Below are positions 34,601-46,431 of a stretch of 64,000 nt of DNA, piece after piece. A program made the position numbers and the translations under genes. The stretch is from positions 28,830,001 through 28,894,000 of the forward strand of contig CM114272.1 in assembly GCA_050084515.1 (NCBI GenBank). Reading direction: 5' to 3'. The stretch comes from Blasia pusilla. Taxonomy: Eukaryota > Marchantiophyta > Marchantiopsida > Blasiales. The notes beneath the pieces were generated by a model that was given only the letters and a program-made list of their open reading frames with translations, did not search any database and was not told the origin of the DNA. Position 1 is the first letter of the stretch. Every line of letters starts with the position of its first letter.

Positions 34601-37344
34601 CCCATCTGTTAGTTTCTCTGAAAATGCCCTCCGATTGACTATTACACTTGTTTCCATACCCGTGCTTTTACCTAGCCACTTACATATTGACACATCCTTT
34701 TTTTTTACGCATTCTTGAGCGAACACGAGAGACAAAATATTCACATGTGATGGGTGAGCCTTAGCATGTGGAGCTCTTCATATCTTTTTATGTAGTTGAA
34801 TCAGAATGAATGTAAGAAGGAAGGAAGTGATCAAAAGAGATGTGCATGGGCATGCTTACAAAGTCTCCAAATGTCTAAGTTATTTTTCTAGTCCTCAGAG
34901 TTTTTGTAGAGACAAACTCCTGTCGAGTGAGATGGGAAGCTCCCTAATGACATTAGCATTTGATAATTTCAGAATTGTAAGGTCGTTCAAAGACAGATCT
35001 TGGGGATCTTGGGAAGATACTCAATTCGTGTCATGTATTTCCATATTTACAGAGCAAATCAACAGACAAACTCAAACCCCAGATTTGGCTATAGTCACCC
35101 CTTCAGAGCCTTGAGAGGCAGGCTCTAGATCCTTAGCTGAAATAACAAGCTTATAAAAGGAGGCAGTATTTTGATCTTCCTTCCTCACACGTGATGTCAA
35201 CTCAACCAACACCTACAGTCTTACGTTTAGGGGAGAGAAAATCATTCACCGTCCTTCCTTCCATAAGCAAAAAACGGTGAGAATCTTTCGGGAAGTAAGG
35301 CTTTAATTTTTGTGAACCTTCTTCAAGGGAAGAAGTTTGGTGGTTCCACTTTCAAGATTTTCAAATTCACTTCATTTGAAATCTCTTCCAAAGAAGTGGG
35401 AACTTCAACACTTGGTTTAGTTTTCTCCCCAACCTCCAAAATTTTTGCTTTCTCTACAGCATTTGCATCAGGCTCGACACAGTCAATGACTTTGACTTAT
35501 CTACTATGGTATGGTTGTAGATAGAAAGGGCACACTACGAGTCAGTTTGAGTCCTAAGTCTTGAGCTTTACCGAATTGCCGTGTAGTGAAGACGCACTTG
35601 GAGCAATTGATTCAAAGTTATATGGCCCAGGTTATAATAATAAAACTTACACTAGAACTCTAGTTATTGGAAATTAGACATGATGCGTAGATGCAAAAAA
35701 AAAAAATTTCAGTATATCTATTTCAGTATCTAAAATTTCAGTTGTGACATCAATTTGAAAATTTCATGACTTTGGGGATGGAGCGAGGGAGCGGGATAGC
35801 ATTGTAGAGTCTTGATATTTTTCTGCTCGAAACCTTTGAGCCACTCTCATGCTCTACTAGCCTAAATCCTCCTTGAGCATCTCTGTACGATAGGAATGGA
35901 GTGAAAATTTGAAATCAACCATTCTAGAATTGATTTTGGTAAGAAGCTTAGCTCGCAGGTTGTCTGGATAAGAGAAAAGCATTAAGTTACTTTGTTGAGG
36001 CGGAAACAACAAGGACACTTACAGATTACTAAGTGTTCACAGCTTCCAGGCGCCAAGGACGATTTGCGGATTAGTGAATTGTGCTCCGATAGCTACCTTG
36101 CATCAATGATACGTGAATTGGGCTCCGCTAGCTACCTTGAATTGGTTATCCTTTGCAAGAATTTCACAAGAAGCGCACGTTTCTTCCTCCCTCTTGATAG
36201 GCAAGGAATCTCCAACTTTGAAGGTCTTGAGCCATGGTAGTGGCCCCTGTAGTCTTGGGCATTGGAAATAGGCAGGCAAGTGAATCAATGTGATTCCTTG
36301 AGCTACCCAGGCTCAGAATGAAATGACAATCAAGATCTGTTTCCAATTACCGTGTTACAACAACATTGGCGTGTGAACAAACCAAAGGGGCAAGAAGGTT
36401 GTAAGCCCTGTGGATGGTGGGATAGCAACTCCAGTGTTGTTTTCAACATGAACACTGACAGCGTAGTACTTTACCATTCGAGACTTGTTGCACATTGAGG
36501 TTTTGACGTCTCCATCGATCAGATACTCTGCCACCGGTGGGACGTACATATGTCTTGGGTCTGCAAAGGTACCTTCACCTCCAGTGCCTGCATTTGATTT
36601 GATTTTGGTAAGATCTCCATCTCTGTGGAGGCCATTTTATGGACCAGAGTAGAAAAGAATCCGCGGCTACGGGTTCAATCGGGGCTAATTCATGAGAGGA
36701 TCAGTCAAGAACAGAGTGCTACAGGAATGGGTGGTAATCCTTGGGCATGGGAGTGGGATCATGTAGAGAATACTGAAACGGGGATGCTGAGACATGAGAG
36801 GTTTTTGTTGGGCTGGTTTTTGGTTTTACAAGTCTAGAAACAAAGTGTGCTACCTTGAATTGGTTACCCTTCGCAGGAATTTCACAAGAAGCGCATGAGA
36901 ATTGAAGTGTATGCTCCTGTCTCCATGGTTGGCGGATAATTTATGAGAGGAAGTTGTGTAGTGCAAACTCTCTGTGATGGGCTGTAAGGAGGGATTGGAC
37001 AAACATACCATGGGCTCAAGTGCATTGACAGAATGACACGATACAACTAACGGAAATAAATTTTGATGAACCACATCAACCGGTCTGTTTGAAATTTTGA
37101 CCGGCCTTGGAATTTGTGGCAGGGCACAAGGACGTCGTGGCCCTCTTGTGCCCAAAAGTTTTGGGTGCAAGAAACTCAACAACCCCATGAAAAATCAAAG
37201 ACGCCGATAAGAAAGTGTGGACGCTGACCGTTTTAAAGTAATAATAACCGTTAGATGTCCTTGATCTATGGTAACTTCCAACGTCTGATTTGAAGAGGCC
37301 CATAGAATCAACCCTTTAGGAATCAATATAGTAAGGGATTGTCC
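31621..37344. other. GC-richer stretch without a supportable gene
   Basis: Composition changes near 31.6 kb and is genic-like to about 34.3 kb, yet frames stay under about 110 codons and none is recognisable. A unit of about 125 bp containing GAGCGGAGTT is duplicated in diverged form near 31,856 and 31,980. A ~50-bp sequence (GCTACCTTGAATTGGTTA..., TTTCACAAGAAGCGCA) occurs at about 36,130 and again at about 36,850. Degraded exons or non-coding RNA are possible, but nothing is called. Confidence 0.4.
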
Positions 37345-37669
37345 AAGTGGTACCATCACAATTCATCAAATTCTAAATCTTTCCTCCATTTTTTAAATTT
37401 TTTTAAAATTGTGATTAGTTCTGCAAACTATGGTTGGAAGTTCCTAGTTACAAGTCTCTCAACCCAGTTAGATTACTAGTTATTTTTTAACCATCCTAAG
37501 ACTTCTTAGTTTTCGTTATGTTAATTGTGCTCATGGTCTTCTATCATGCATGCAAGCTTAATGTGTTGCTTTGCCCATAATGTGTGGGCTTATGCATGGT
37601 ATGCTCGCTTGCTCTTGTTGTGCTGACCTTCTACCTTCCCTTCAACTAGCCCCTTTTAGGGAACTATAT

Positions 37670-37707
<38 letters not shown>

Positions 37708-37994
37708 TCTACTCTTCCCCTCTAAGGGAGTGTGTGTTGAGACTAGCTCCAACATACCTGAATGGTGCCTTGATCAACTAAGAAGGAATGAGTGTTGGTA
37801 TGGAGAATGCTTCAAGAACCAATCTACCACTTAGTCCTACATCTTGATTTCAACCACATTTCTTCAAGTCTTATGTATTCTAATAAGGTGTTGCTTTGCC
37901 AAACACCCAAATCTTAATAGAAGTTGCAGACCAGTTCTGCATGCAATCCATTTCAGATTTGCTCTTTTAGGTTTGTAGAATTATGATTTCAAAA
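37345..37994 (+). repeat. Decayed copia LTR, plus orientation
   Basis: This is an inverted, diverged copy of 40397-41191. Shared landmarks in order are ATTCTAAATCTTTCCTCCATTTTTT, CAAACTATGGTTGGAAGTTC, AACTAGCCCCTT, a (CT)n run (about 37,673-37,704), TGCTTCAAGAACCAATCTAC and GCAATCCATTTCAGATTT. It lacks about 110 bp present near the end of the other copy. No primer-binding site follows. Confidence 0.7.
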
Positions 37995-38979
37995 ATTTAA
38001 AGAGCTAGATATATTTTCATGATGTAGAGGTTATTGCATGTCATGCGCATACATATCGTTACACACAACACATTGTCTTACCCACACATTAATATAAATG
38101 CTTATCACAAAAATACCATATCCATATGTACACCATCACAAATATGCATTTGCTCCTTGCCCGACACCCTTAATCCAAGCCCACACCTATTCAACTATCT
38201 CGAGCTCTTGTGGATGATTCGTGTATCAAAAAAACTTAATCGGGTGCGTCGACAAACTAGTATTAATTATGTTACACACAAAATCTTGGAGGAAACATCT
38301 ATGTTTTCTTTATTTACAAACACCTCTAAACCACCTGTGGTTTGAGAAAGTTTGACGTGGTACCATCAACGGATATGTGAACCGAAGTCAATGTGTCGTA
38401 TTCAATCGACAGATGTGATATGCGCTGAGCGATAGGCACAGCGCTAACGTGACTTATCACCTAAACAGTCCGACGTGATCGATGGTGAGTATCATCAATT
38501 TGGCGTCGAGACTGTGTAATAACTGTGAAATCGTTCTTCCTTGTGGATATCCTCCCGTCAAATTGTGTAAATGTAGCATGCGGTGTTTTTTTTTAAGTAC
38601 GTGATCAGTCTCAGCTTCAGCTTCAGTGAAGTATATGAATAAAACAAATGTTTGAATTTAAGGAGCCAGGTAAGAAGAAGAATCGGAGAGATGTTTAGGA
38701 ATCCCTTCTCATTTTCATTTTTGTAAAGAGTCATGTTTGCTGTTCTCCACGCAGTTTTTCTTAAAGTGCATGCATGGGCATACTCTAAGTCTGGAATTAA
38801 TCAAGGTTACTAGTTGAGAATGACTTGCTTGTCTTTTCTTCCTATCTCGTGTCTTTGTAGACAACAAGTGCATCATCAACTTTGACAACAAGAGTTGAGT
38901 CGATGGAGAAGGCAAATCAATCAACCAAGGAGGAGCTTGCTTCAATCAAGTCATCCGTAACTTCTATCGAGAAAATATT
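37995..38979. other. Between copia fragments, no gene seen
   Basis: No recognisable coding sequence. It is AT-rich at the left, with a short GC-richer patch near 38.35-38.55 kb. Confidence 0.45.
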
Positions 38980-39562
38980 CTAGTAAACATTTCTCTTGAT
39001 GGCCTTATTTTTGGAGGCTTACTAATGAATGAAAATCAGAAAGTTTGTGCTCTTTGTATGACGCTTGGTATGAAGTATGCTTATGCATTATATTAAACAT
39101 GATATTTGAGAGAGCATCTTCTACTTTAACGATGGAGTATGCCACCGGTGTGATTCAACGTGAGGAAAACACTAACCAACATCTATGCGAGTTTCAATCT
39201 GATCAAATCAACTTCACATCAAGTTCTAAGATCAAGGGCATAAGAAACACCATAAATAAGGTAAAGGAGAAGAAGGAGAAGATGGTTTGAATTCTATCTC
39301 ACAAGATTTTTTTGAAAAGATTGGGCATATGGCCTTAGATAGTTTCAAGAGAATCAAGTTTGAGGCAGAGAGGGAGGAAGGGATCAAGAAGCAAAAGTTA
39401 AAAGGCAAAGGTCATGCACGCTCATCTGTCATAGAACTTAGTGAAAAATTCTTGAAGGGGAAAACATTCCAACATTATGAAACGAGAGAGATCTCGCTTG
39501 AAGGCATTATGGGAGGAGCTTGGATCCAAGAGAGATACCAAGACACCACGAGATGTGGATGA
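38980..39562 (+). pseudogene. Copia gag fragment, plus strand
   Basis: Two adjoining plus-strand frames look like the C-terminal half of a copia gag. The first (to 39290) carries STLTMEYATGVIQREENT, matching the helix before the knuckle in such proteins. The second (39287-39562) contains KIGHMALDSFKRIK, which fits a CCHC knuckle in which only the GH core survives and the cysteines are lost. The frame is broken between them. The orientation agrees with the plus-strand LTR at 37.3-38.0 kb. Confidence 0.4.
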
Positions 39563-39939
39563 TAGTGTTTGGGACAACACTATCTCAGGAATCCTTTTTG
39601 TTACCTACTTGTTTCTATTTGTGTGTATGTAATGATTATTAGAGGAAAATAGGGAATTTTGGTTGAAAATTTGTGCTAATGTGCACTATCTCATTTGGAG
39701 ACTTGTGGGCAAAAGAAGGAGAGGGGTTCTAGTCCATCCCTTCAAGAGATGGGAAAGACTTTGAGTGCAAGGCCGGATCATAGTCAGCAAACCATAGGAA
39801 TGAAGGTATTTCGCTTTCTCCATCCTACTTAAACCTGTAATTGTATAACAATGCATGCTGAGATATCATGTTACCATGCCATGTAGCTATATCCTACTTA
39901 ACATTCCAACATGATCACAAATGGTGGTCTCTCCATTAT

Positions 39940-40330
39940 CCCTAAGGTGTCCCAGATTATACCAATTTATGAGCAAGTAAGAAGTGGCAGTTGTAGCATA
40001 GACTTTCTTCAAAGCCTTCCACATCTCATAAGATTTATCATATGATCAAGACCTTTCTTTACATGGTTCTGATGTGTTGGAAATCATTTTAGCGTATAGC
40101 CACATTGTTATCTCTATTCCAATCTTCATTGTCATCTCATTTGGAGTCAAGATGTCTTTCATCATATTCACTAGGAATTTTCCAACCATTAGAATTTGAT
40201 GTCGTAAGACCATTCCCTCCAATTTTCTAACATAAAAGGATCAATAGATATCATGTAAGTGGATACCATGGTTTGCTAATTTTTCTGCGATATCAAAATA
40301 GGGAGAAAGAAATATTTTCCTTTGATAGAA
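39940..40330 (-). pseudogene. Copia gag N-terminal fragment, minus strand
   Basis: Downstream of the minus-strand LTR and primer site, the minus strand reads a start MVSTYMISIDPF followed by LENWREWSYDIK, the W-containing helix near the N-terminus of copia gag, and then a stop. Other frames continue with VGKFLVNMMKDILTP and EMWKALKKVYAT, also gag-like. Frameshifts and stops show it is dead. Confidence 0.45.
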
Positions 40331-40383
40331 ATTCTTACTCCCTTATGATTTGTTACACATTGCTATACTATGAAAAGCAATTA

Positions 40384-40396
40384 TGGGCCCATAACC
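40384..40396 (-). other. Primer-binding site, half-tRNA type
   Basis: On the minus strand, GGTTATGGGCCCA follows the LTR end ...TTTCAACA immediately. It is complementary to the internal anticodon-arm region (GGGCCCAUAACC) of plant initiator-Met tRNA, the priming mode known for copia and Ty5. Confidence 0.75.
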
Positions 40397-40806
40397 TGTT
40401 GAAATCGGAATTCTACATCTCCCATATCTCACTTTTAAAACTTTAAAAGCATAGAAAGATAGTAGATCCCGATAGGATCTTGCAGTGAACCATATACATG
40501 AGGGTAATAACTTACAAACCTAAAAGAGAAAATCTGAAATGGATTGTATGCAAAACTAGTTTGCAACTTCTATTAAGAACTGGGTGCTTGGCAAAGCAAC
40601 AACTTATTAGAATACATAAGACTTGAAGAAAAGTGGTTGAAATCAAGATACGGGAGTGAGTAGTAGATTGGTTCTTGAAGCATTCTCTAAACCAACAATC
40701 ATTCCTTCTAATTAAGTTGATCAAGGCACCAAAAGGGTTCATGTATATAGGAGCTAATCTCAAGACACACTACCTTAGGGGGCAAGAGTAGAAGCGAATA
40801 AAAGAA

Positions 40807-40852
<46 letters not shown>

Positions 40853-41191
40853 TATAGTTTCTTAGAAGGGGCTAGTTAAAGGGAAGGTGGAAGGGCCAGC
40901 ACAATAGAAGCAGGCCAACACAAAATGGTAAGGCTAAACATCAGGCCAACACACCAAAAGCAAGCCAACAAAACCGGGGCAGGTCAACACATCATGAGCA
41001 CAATTAACATATATAACCAGAACCAACAACAATGGTTAAGAGATAACTAATAATCTAATTGAAGCTAGTAAGAGACTTGTAACAATGGTGAACTTCCAAC
41101 CATAGTTTGTAGAACTAACCATAGCTAAAACTAAATAAAAAAATGGAGGAAAGATTTAGAATAGCGGATAAATTTATATGAAATCCCAACA
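40397..41191 (-). repeat. Copia LTR, minus orientation
   Basis: Read on the minus strand, this 795-bp LTR begins TGTTGGGATTTC and ends TTTCAACA, with the primer site directly after it. It contains an (AG)n/(CT)n run at about 40,811-40,849 in the same relative place as the other copy. It faces the plus-strand LTR at 37345-37994. Confidence 0.75.
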
Positions 41192-42257
41192 TAAATAACA
41201 TATTGAATCTCCCATTTGTAGATGCAGACAATGAGTGAATACTATTACGTATGTCACCATCTCTAGCACCTTGTTAGAGATGGTCGACACATATCAATTA
41301 CTTATCTTGATGCAAGTCACTATAATACTAGCAAGTCAAAATTTAATTGGCAACTTATCATAGGTTGGAAAATCTTGCAATAAATCAAGATTTAGTGTGC
41401 CGAGTCGTGAAAAATCTCCAACTAGCTGAAAAAATATAAAAATATAAGGGTAGTAAATTTTGTTTCGGCCGAAAATGGGCAAACAAGAAATTGTGGTAGG
41501 TTATAATAACCTAGTAGTATAGAACTACTAAGGATCCCACACGACACCTACTTGAGGAGTCTCTTTTATTTGTTAAATGCATTAGATCGCCGAATCAAAC
41601 AAATTTACCTAGAGGACCATCTAGGCCTCACATCCTCCCCATCTAGGCCTCACATAATTTCATCATGCCTCCCTAAGTGCAAGATATCTTCAAGTTTGAT
41701 ACATAATTTGGCATTAGTTTGTACTTCTAAAAGAAAATTATTCTTGACAAACTTATTGCTAGGTAAGGACTACAATAAAGAAAAATGTTAATGTGAATAT
41801 GAGTATTAGTATACAACATTATGACATTATCAAGAGTATGTGTTGAGAATTGGTTTCTTATTAGGATTGGAATTCATAAGGATTTAAGTAAAAAGGTGTA
41901 AAATTTTATAATCTTACTTATAGATAGATTATTAAATAAAATAAAATGTGATAAAAAAATCATTTTTTCAATTTCTCATTGAAATTTCATATGTTTATGA
42001 AAAAAAACCGTCTTTCTTTTGATTTCGATCTCGTTTGAACTTTTTTAAGGCATGCTTCATACATGACAAACATGCTTAGTAGAAGATTCAAAAATTCAAG
42101 AAGAAGATGATATTTACCTCCCCAACTACAAGTTTTTTTTTTAACAATCAAAGGAGAGGCCTCCTATGTATGGACTAGAATACGTATCATAACGGATGTC
42201 TTTGGATCATATTAAATATGAGCATTCTTGAGTGACCTTAATTTTTTGGCCTTTATA
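41192..42257. other. AT-rich intergenic, no gene seen
   Basis: No coding signal. CCATCTAGGCCTCACAT is repeated at about 41,618 and 41,639. Confidence 0.5.
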
Positions 42258-42781
42258 CGATGGTTAAATGGAAACAGACATGGCCAACGGATCTTGCGTC
42301 TTGAGCCTATGTAGGCCATTGGGATACCCAACTTTTTTTCGGTACCCCAATGGCCTACATAGGCTCGAGACGTGAGAACAAGTGCACACTTAGATTAAGG
42401 GAGGTGGGCAAGGATCGAATGGGTGTGTGGGCTTTGAACCCTCACATGGCCCGTAGCGAGCCTACAGACCCTATGTTCTTCGTAAAAGCCCTATTGGCCT
42501 TATGCATGCCTAGCCGTGGGCACCATGTGAGCTTAGTCGCGGGCCCTATGTAGGCTAAGGGGGCTTGATGTGGGCGTCTACAAGCGAGGCGCAAACTCAA
42601 TGCGGGCTACAAAATGGATAGCAAGAATTTGCCACAACTTGCTCAACTAGGTGAGGGCAGGTCGAGCGCAAATCTACATTGCAAACGGGGCGGACCAAGG
42701 AAATCTGGGACCACACGAACATATCCATCCTAGGGATGAACGTAAGTCCACGGACACGAAATTTTTGTGTGTGCAATCTTG
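42258..42781. mobile_element. hAT-like MITE 5, with internal hairpin
   Basis: The right end carries the family signature (GTAAGTCCACGGACACG, then TGTGTGCAATCTTG). The left end CGATGGTTAAATGGAAACAG is a degraded match to the CAAGGTTGCATGG terminus. Flanking 8-mers CCTTTATA and CATTTTTT match at five positions. The GC-rich interior resembles MITE 1 in style. The inverted repeat at 42298-42371 lies inside it. Confidence 0.6.
42298..42371. repeat. 31-bp-arm hairpin
   Basis: Arms 42298-42328 and 42341-42371 are reverse complements at 29 of 31 positions around a 12-nt loop. Each arm includes CCTATGTAGGCCATTGGG or its complement. Confidence 0.9.
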
Positions 42782-44029
42782 CATTTTTTGTACATAGGGC
42801 CATCAAGGAGAGTGTTCCATCATGTTAAGCTACATACATATCATCAACTATCTCATTGAATCATACTGCACTTGCTTAATTTATAGTAATGCAGATTTAT
42901 GTCTTTACTAGTAAGGATGTGAAAGGGACCATGCAATACATGGATCCCTGTTTAGTAATTTATGTTGCTTACCAATCTCTCTGCGTGATCCCTAATTCAG
43001 CTGACCAAAAGTGTTTTCGAGAGAAATCTAATGATAAGTGTCAAACAGAGGAGCATCCAAAAAAATTGCATCCTCCAATTAGTATATAAATAATACATAA
43101 TTAGCGATTGTAATAAAAAATGATGTTCACTAATCTCGTCCTATGTGGTGTGAAACTCAATACTTCTCATCATAAATTCATTTTTATAGTCCCATGCGTA
43201 CATGGTACTGTGACGAAGCTTCTTGTTTTGATCATTGTTTGTATTGTTGTACAGTGTGTAAATTCTCCAACTTTTTTGATCTTACAATAAAGATCTAATA
43301 AGAGTTTGATATAATCAGTCACACTCTTATTAGATATCACTATTATCATTAGTTCAGAGTAGGTTGAATGATACACAACCAACAATATCCTTGTATTACG
43401 CGAAGCTTCCAATTTCTTGTTTTGCTATTTCACACCCAACAATGTCTTCCTACTTTACGCCGTTTCCAATTTCTGCTTTTGCTATTTAGTATTGCGCTAT
43501 GATGGTGTATATTTTTTGTGCACATCTAGATTAGTCCATTGTTGATTGAGTAATAAGGTGTACTTTTTTCATGATATTTCCTAGTTTTATCTTGGTACGT
43601 AGTGTTTGTTGCCTTGGTAACATCCTAACCATGGGATTAGTCCATGAGTCTTGTTGTAGTATAGTACCTTAAGTATGGGGTTTGTTAGTCTATGAGAATT
43701 TTCCCATAAGGATTCATTTGACTTCTTTAATTGTGGTCATGTAGTCAATATCATCCTAATTACACTATGCTACCTAATTGTCCACAACTTTATGAGATTT
43801 TCACTTTTTCAACTTATGCTATTATGGTGTTTTGAGACATAATGTTTTGGTGGTCCCAATCTATTATAATTTGAAAAGAAATCCAAGTATAGGAAATGCT
43901 ACATATAAGTAAAATTCATCATATTATATTGATTTAACTAGGCATCCCTAAAATGAATAGCCATAATCCAAAGTAAAAATTCTCCAATTCTTATAACTCT
44001 TGGTAAAATTAGGGCCATCAAACTCATTT
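42782..44029. other. AT-rich intergenic, no gene seen
   Basis: Short chance frames only; no feature recognised. Confidence 0.5.
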
Positions 44030-45700
44030 TTAACTGATGAAGAATTCCAATTTTCTTAAATCTTAAAAGAATAATAAAATTTCATCTTTTTAATGATTCT
44101 TCTCTTCAATTAAAATTTAAATAATACCCAATTCCCCTAGTAATAAAAGCTTAAAAAATACCTACTCTTCCCCTTACACTATTCCTATCAAGATAAGATC
44201 CACTTACTAAATTCTTAGTTAATTTTAATTAATGATGTAATTTTTCTTTTCCACTCAAATTATTTTTCCTTTCCCAAAATATCAAATTTGGACTAACAAA
44301 AATATTTTTAAAATAATCATTTTATTCATTTCAAAACTTAAATAGAATTTCTACTTTGTTAAATCTGAAAAGAGTAAATCAGTGGAACATTATCACTCTT
44401 TTTAGATTGAGAAGTGAATAATTTCACTCCTGAACTAAGATTTAAATAATACCCCTCAGGCCTAGTTAATTCCGCCCATAAAATTTAAATAATATCTATT
44501 TCTTCTCCAATGAGATTTGTTTTCCTTCTCATAAAATATAAACATAAGGGAAAAACTTGTAAATTTTATTCTATTTTATCTAAATACCCAAAGTTTTTCT
44601 TTGTCATACGTCTAATATTATTAATTAAAATATTTATTAAACTAAAATGAATTAATGAATAAAAAATATCACTCTATTCCATTCAAATGGAAAAAAATTT
44701 AAACTTCTTTAATTTTTTTTTATCATTCCACTATTTTATCTTACTGGATTGCGCAATATAATGTAGATATATAAAATTTGCATTATAAGACAAGATTAGT
44801 AAGATACTAGTAAGATGTCCGTGCGATGTACGGGAAAAAAAAGTGTTTGAACAACTAGGAATAGCTCATGAAATGATGCTACACACAAATTCAATTTTTT
44901 TCTTGATACATGTAGCATGTGAAACATTTTCTTACTCACCAATTGTCACGGGTCAAATAGAAAGGTGTTAACAAATCAAGAAAGCACTGTCCCATGATAA
45001 TATAGATTTGAATTTGAGCGACAGAGGAAAATAATTTTATTCATAGAGAGTTAAATCAACTTATATTGGAATGGATGATCGGATATATAATAAGACAAAA
45101 TGGTGAAAAAATGAGGAAAAAGAGCATAGAATTTATAAATTTTCTATGAATTCCTATTTGATGGGAAGGGAATATGAATTTCAACCGAGAAGGAATAGAT
45201 GTTATTTAAATTTTATGGAAGGATGGAATTATTTAGGGGAATGAGATATAAACTAAAATTTATTGAAGAATAGTATTATTTCGAAATTAAATAATAAGAA
45301 TAGTATTATGTGGAATATCGTTTAGTGGAATCTTATTATTCTTATAATATTTAAGAAAATAAATATTATAGAATTTTTTTGAAATGGAAAATATACTTAT
45401 TTAAGAAAATAATCATTTCAATTCATGTTTGATATTTTTGGATATAAAAATTAATTTAAATGGTAAAAGGAAATGAATTCATTAATTATAATAAATTAAT
45501 AATCTAATTAGTGGATGCTATTTTGATAGGGAGGGGAAGAGAACCTATTTTTTATTTTTATGGAGGGATGAAATTATTGAGAAGATTTTGGTATTATTTC
45601 AAATTTAGATCAATAATAAATTTTAAAAAAATGAAATATCAGTACTATTTTAAGATTTAAGAGAGAATATTCGAATTTTTAAGTGATAATTATTTCTAAA
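44030..45700. repeat. Long AT-rich inverted repeat
   Basis: The left arm (about 44,030-44,800) and the right arm (about 45,010-45,700) are imperfect reverse complements along most of their length. Matching landmarks include CCATAAAATTTAAATAA(T/C)ATCTATT (44,477 against 45,190-45,222), a run with AAAATATCAAA (44,278 against about 45,440) and TTAAATCTTAAAA (44,058 against about 45,650). Identity is perhaps 65-75% by eye. It may be a fold-back element or an old long-TIR MITE. The centre is occupied by a mini-Helitron. Confidence 0.6.
44807..45006 (-). mobile_element. Mini-Helitron 1 (200 bp)
   Basis: On the minus strand the element starts TCTATATTATCATGGG and ends with a short hairpin (CCGTACATCGCACGG) followed a few bases later by CTAG. 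It lies exactly between host A and T, which is the Helitron rule. It is too short to code for RepHel and is non-autonomous. Its termini match those of mini-Helitron 2. Confidence 0.75.
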
Positions 45701-46431
45701 CTACTAAAAGATAATTTTTCTACGCCGATAAGATCTCTAAGAAATATTCTAATGGTTCGACTAATCCTTCACGGTTGGACCGGCGAAATGGTACTCCGTA
45801 CACGTGTGAGTCGTCCGGTCCGTCAAGCAAGGGCAAAGCTCAGGGACCCGAGGAGAGAAGCACGAGAGGAGTAAGTGGTTGGCTGACGGGGAGGGCTGGT
45901 TGATTGAGCTGATTATTGTATTAACATATGAGAAGAGGAACAAGTGAACGATTTGAGCTTGAAGTAGCAGCTCCGTGCTGAACATCAGAATTTAGAATGG
46001 CAGGAATCTAAGGTTGAAGGAAGATTTCAGCAAACGCGAACCTGCTGTAAAATATTTGGAGATGTGCCGAGTGCTTGGAAGGGTGTAGGAGATCGAGTTG
46101 TGGACCGTAACGGAGGGATTTGGAGGTGGAAGAGGCGGTGACTTGTGGTTTTTGGATCAGGATTGACGCATAGGGCAGAATTGGTCGAAGGTGATTTTGT
46201 AAGACTGAAGAGCTGGATTTCGAGAAATCTAGGATTGATTGTTTGTTTGATCTCACAGTGAGTAAGAGAGCGGTTATTAGGGGTAGAGGTGGATCAGAGA
46301 AGGATGTTTTGCATCGGTCGAAGCATGTAACGAGATAAGAATGGATGGCAGATTGTGGGCGAGTAGCTTGATATTAACGGAGTGAAGGAATCAAGAGCCA
46401 CTGGGGTGAGCAAAAGAGGATTAGGGGAGAG
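45701..46431 (+). promoter_or_regulatory. Upstream region and probable leader of the zinc transporter gene
   Basis: GC content rises sharply after about 45.7 kb. No TATA box is obvious at a fixed place, so the transcription start cannot be set. The sequence is consistent with a several-hundred-base promoter and 5-prime UTR. Confidence 0.4.

Noticed and set aside
36667-36700. GGGTTCAATCGGGG resembling a tRNA T-arm
   Set aside because: No acceptor stem, D-arm or A-box can be placed around it.
29815-40849. Three (CT)n/(AG)n runs as CRISPR-like or regulatory arrays
   Set aside because: They are plain dinucleotide microsatellites; two of them are simply the same position within the two copia LTRs.
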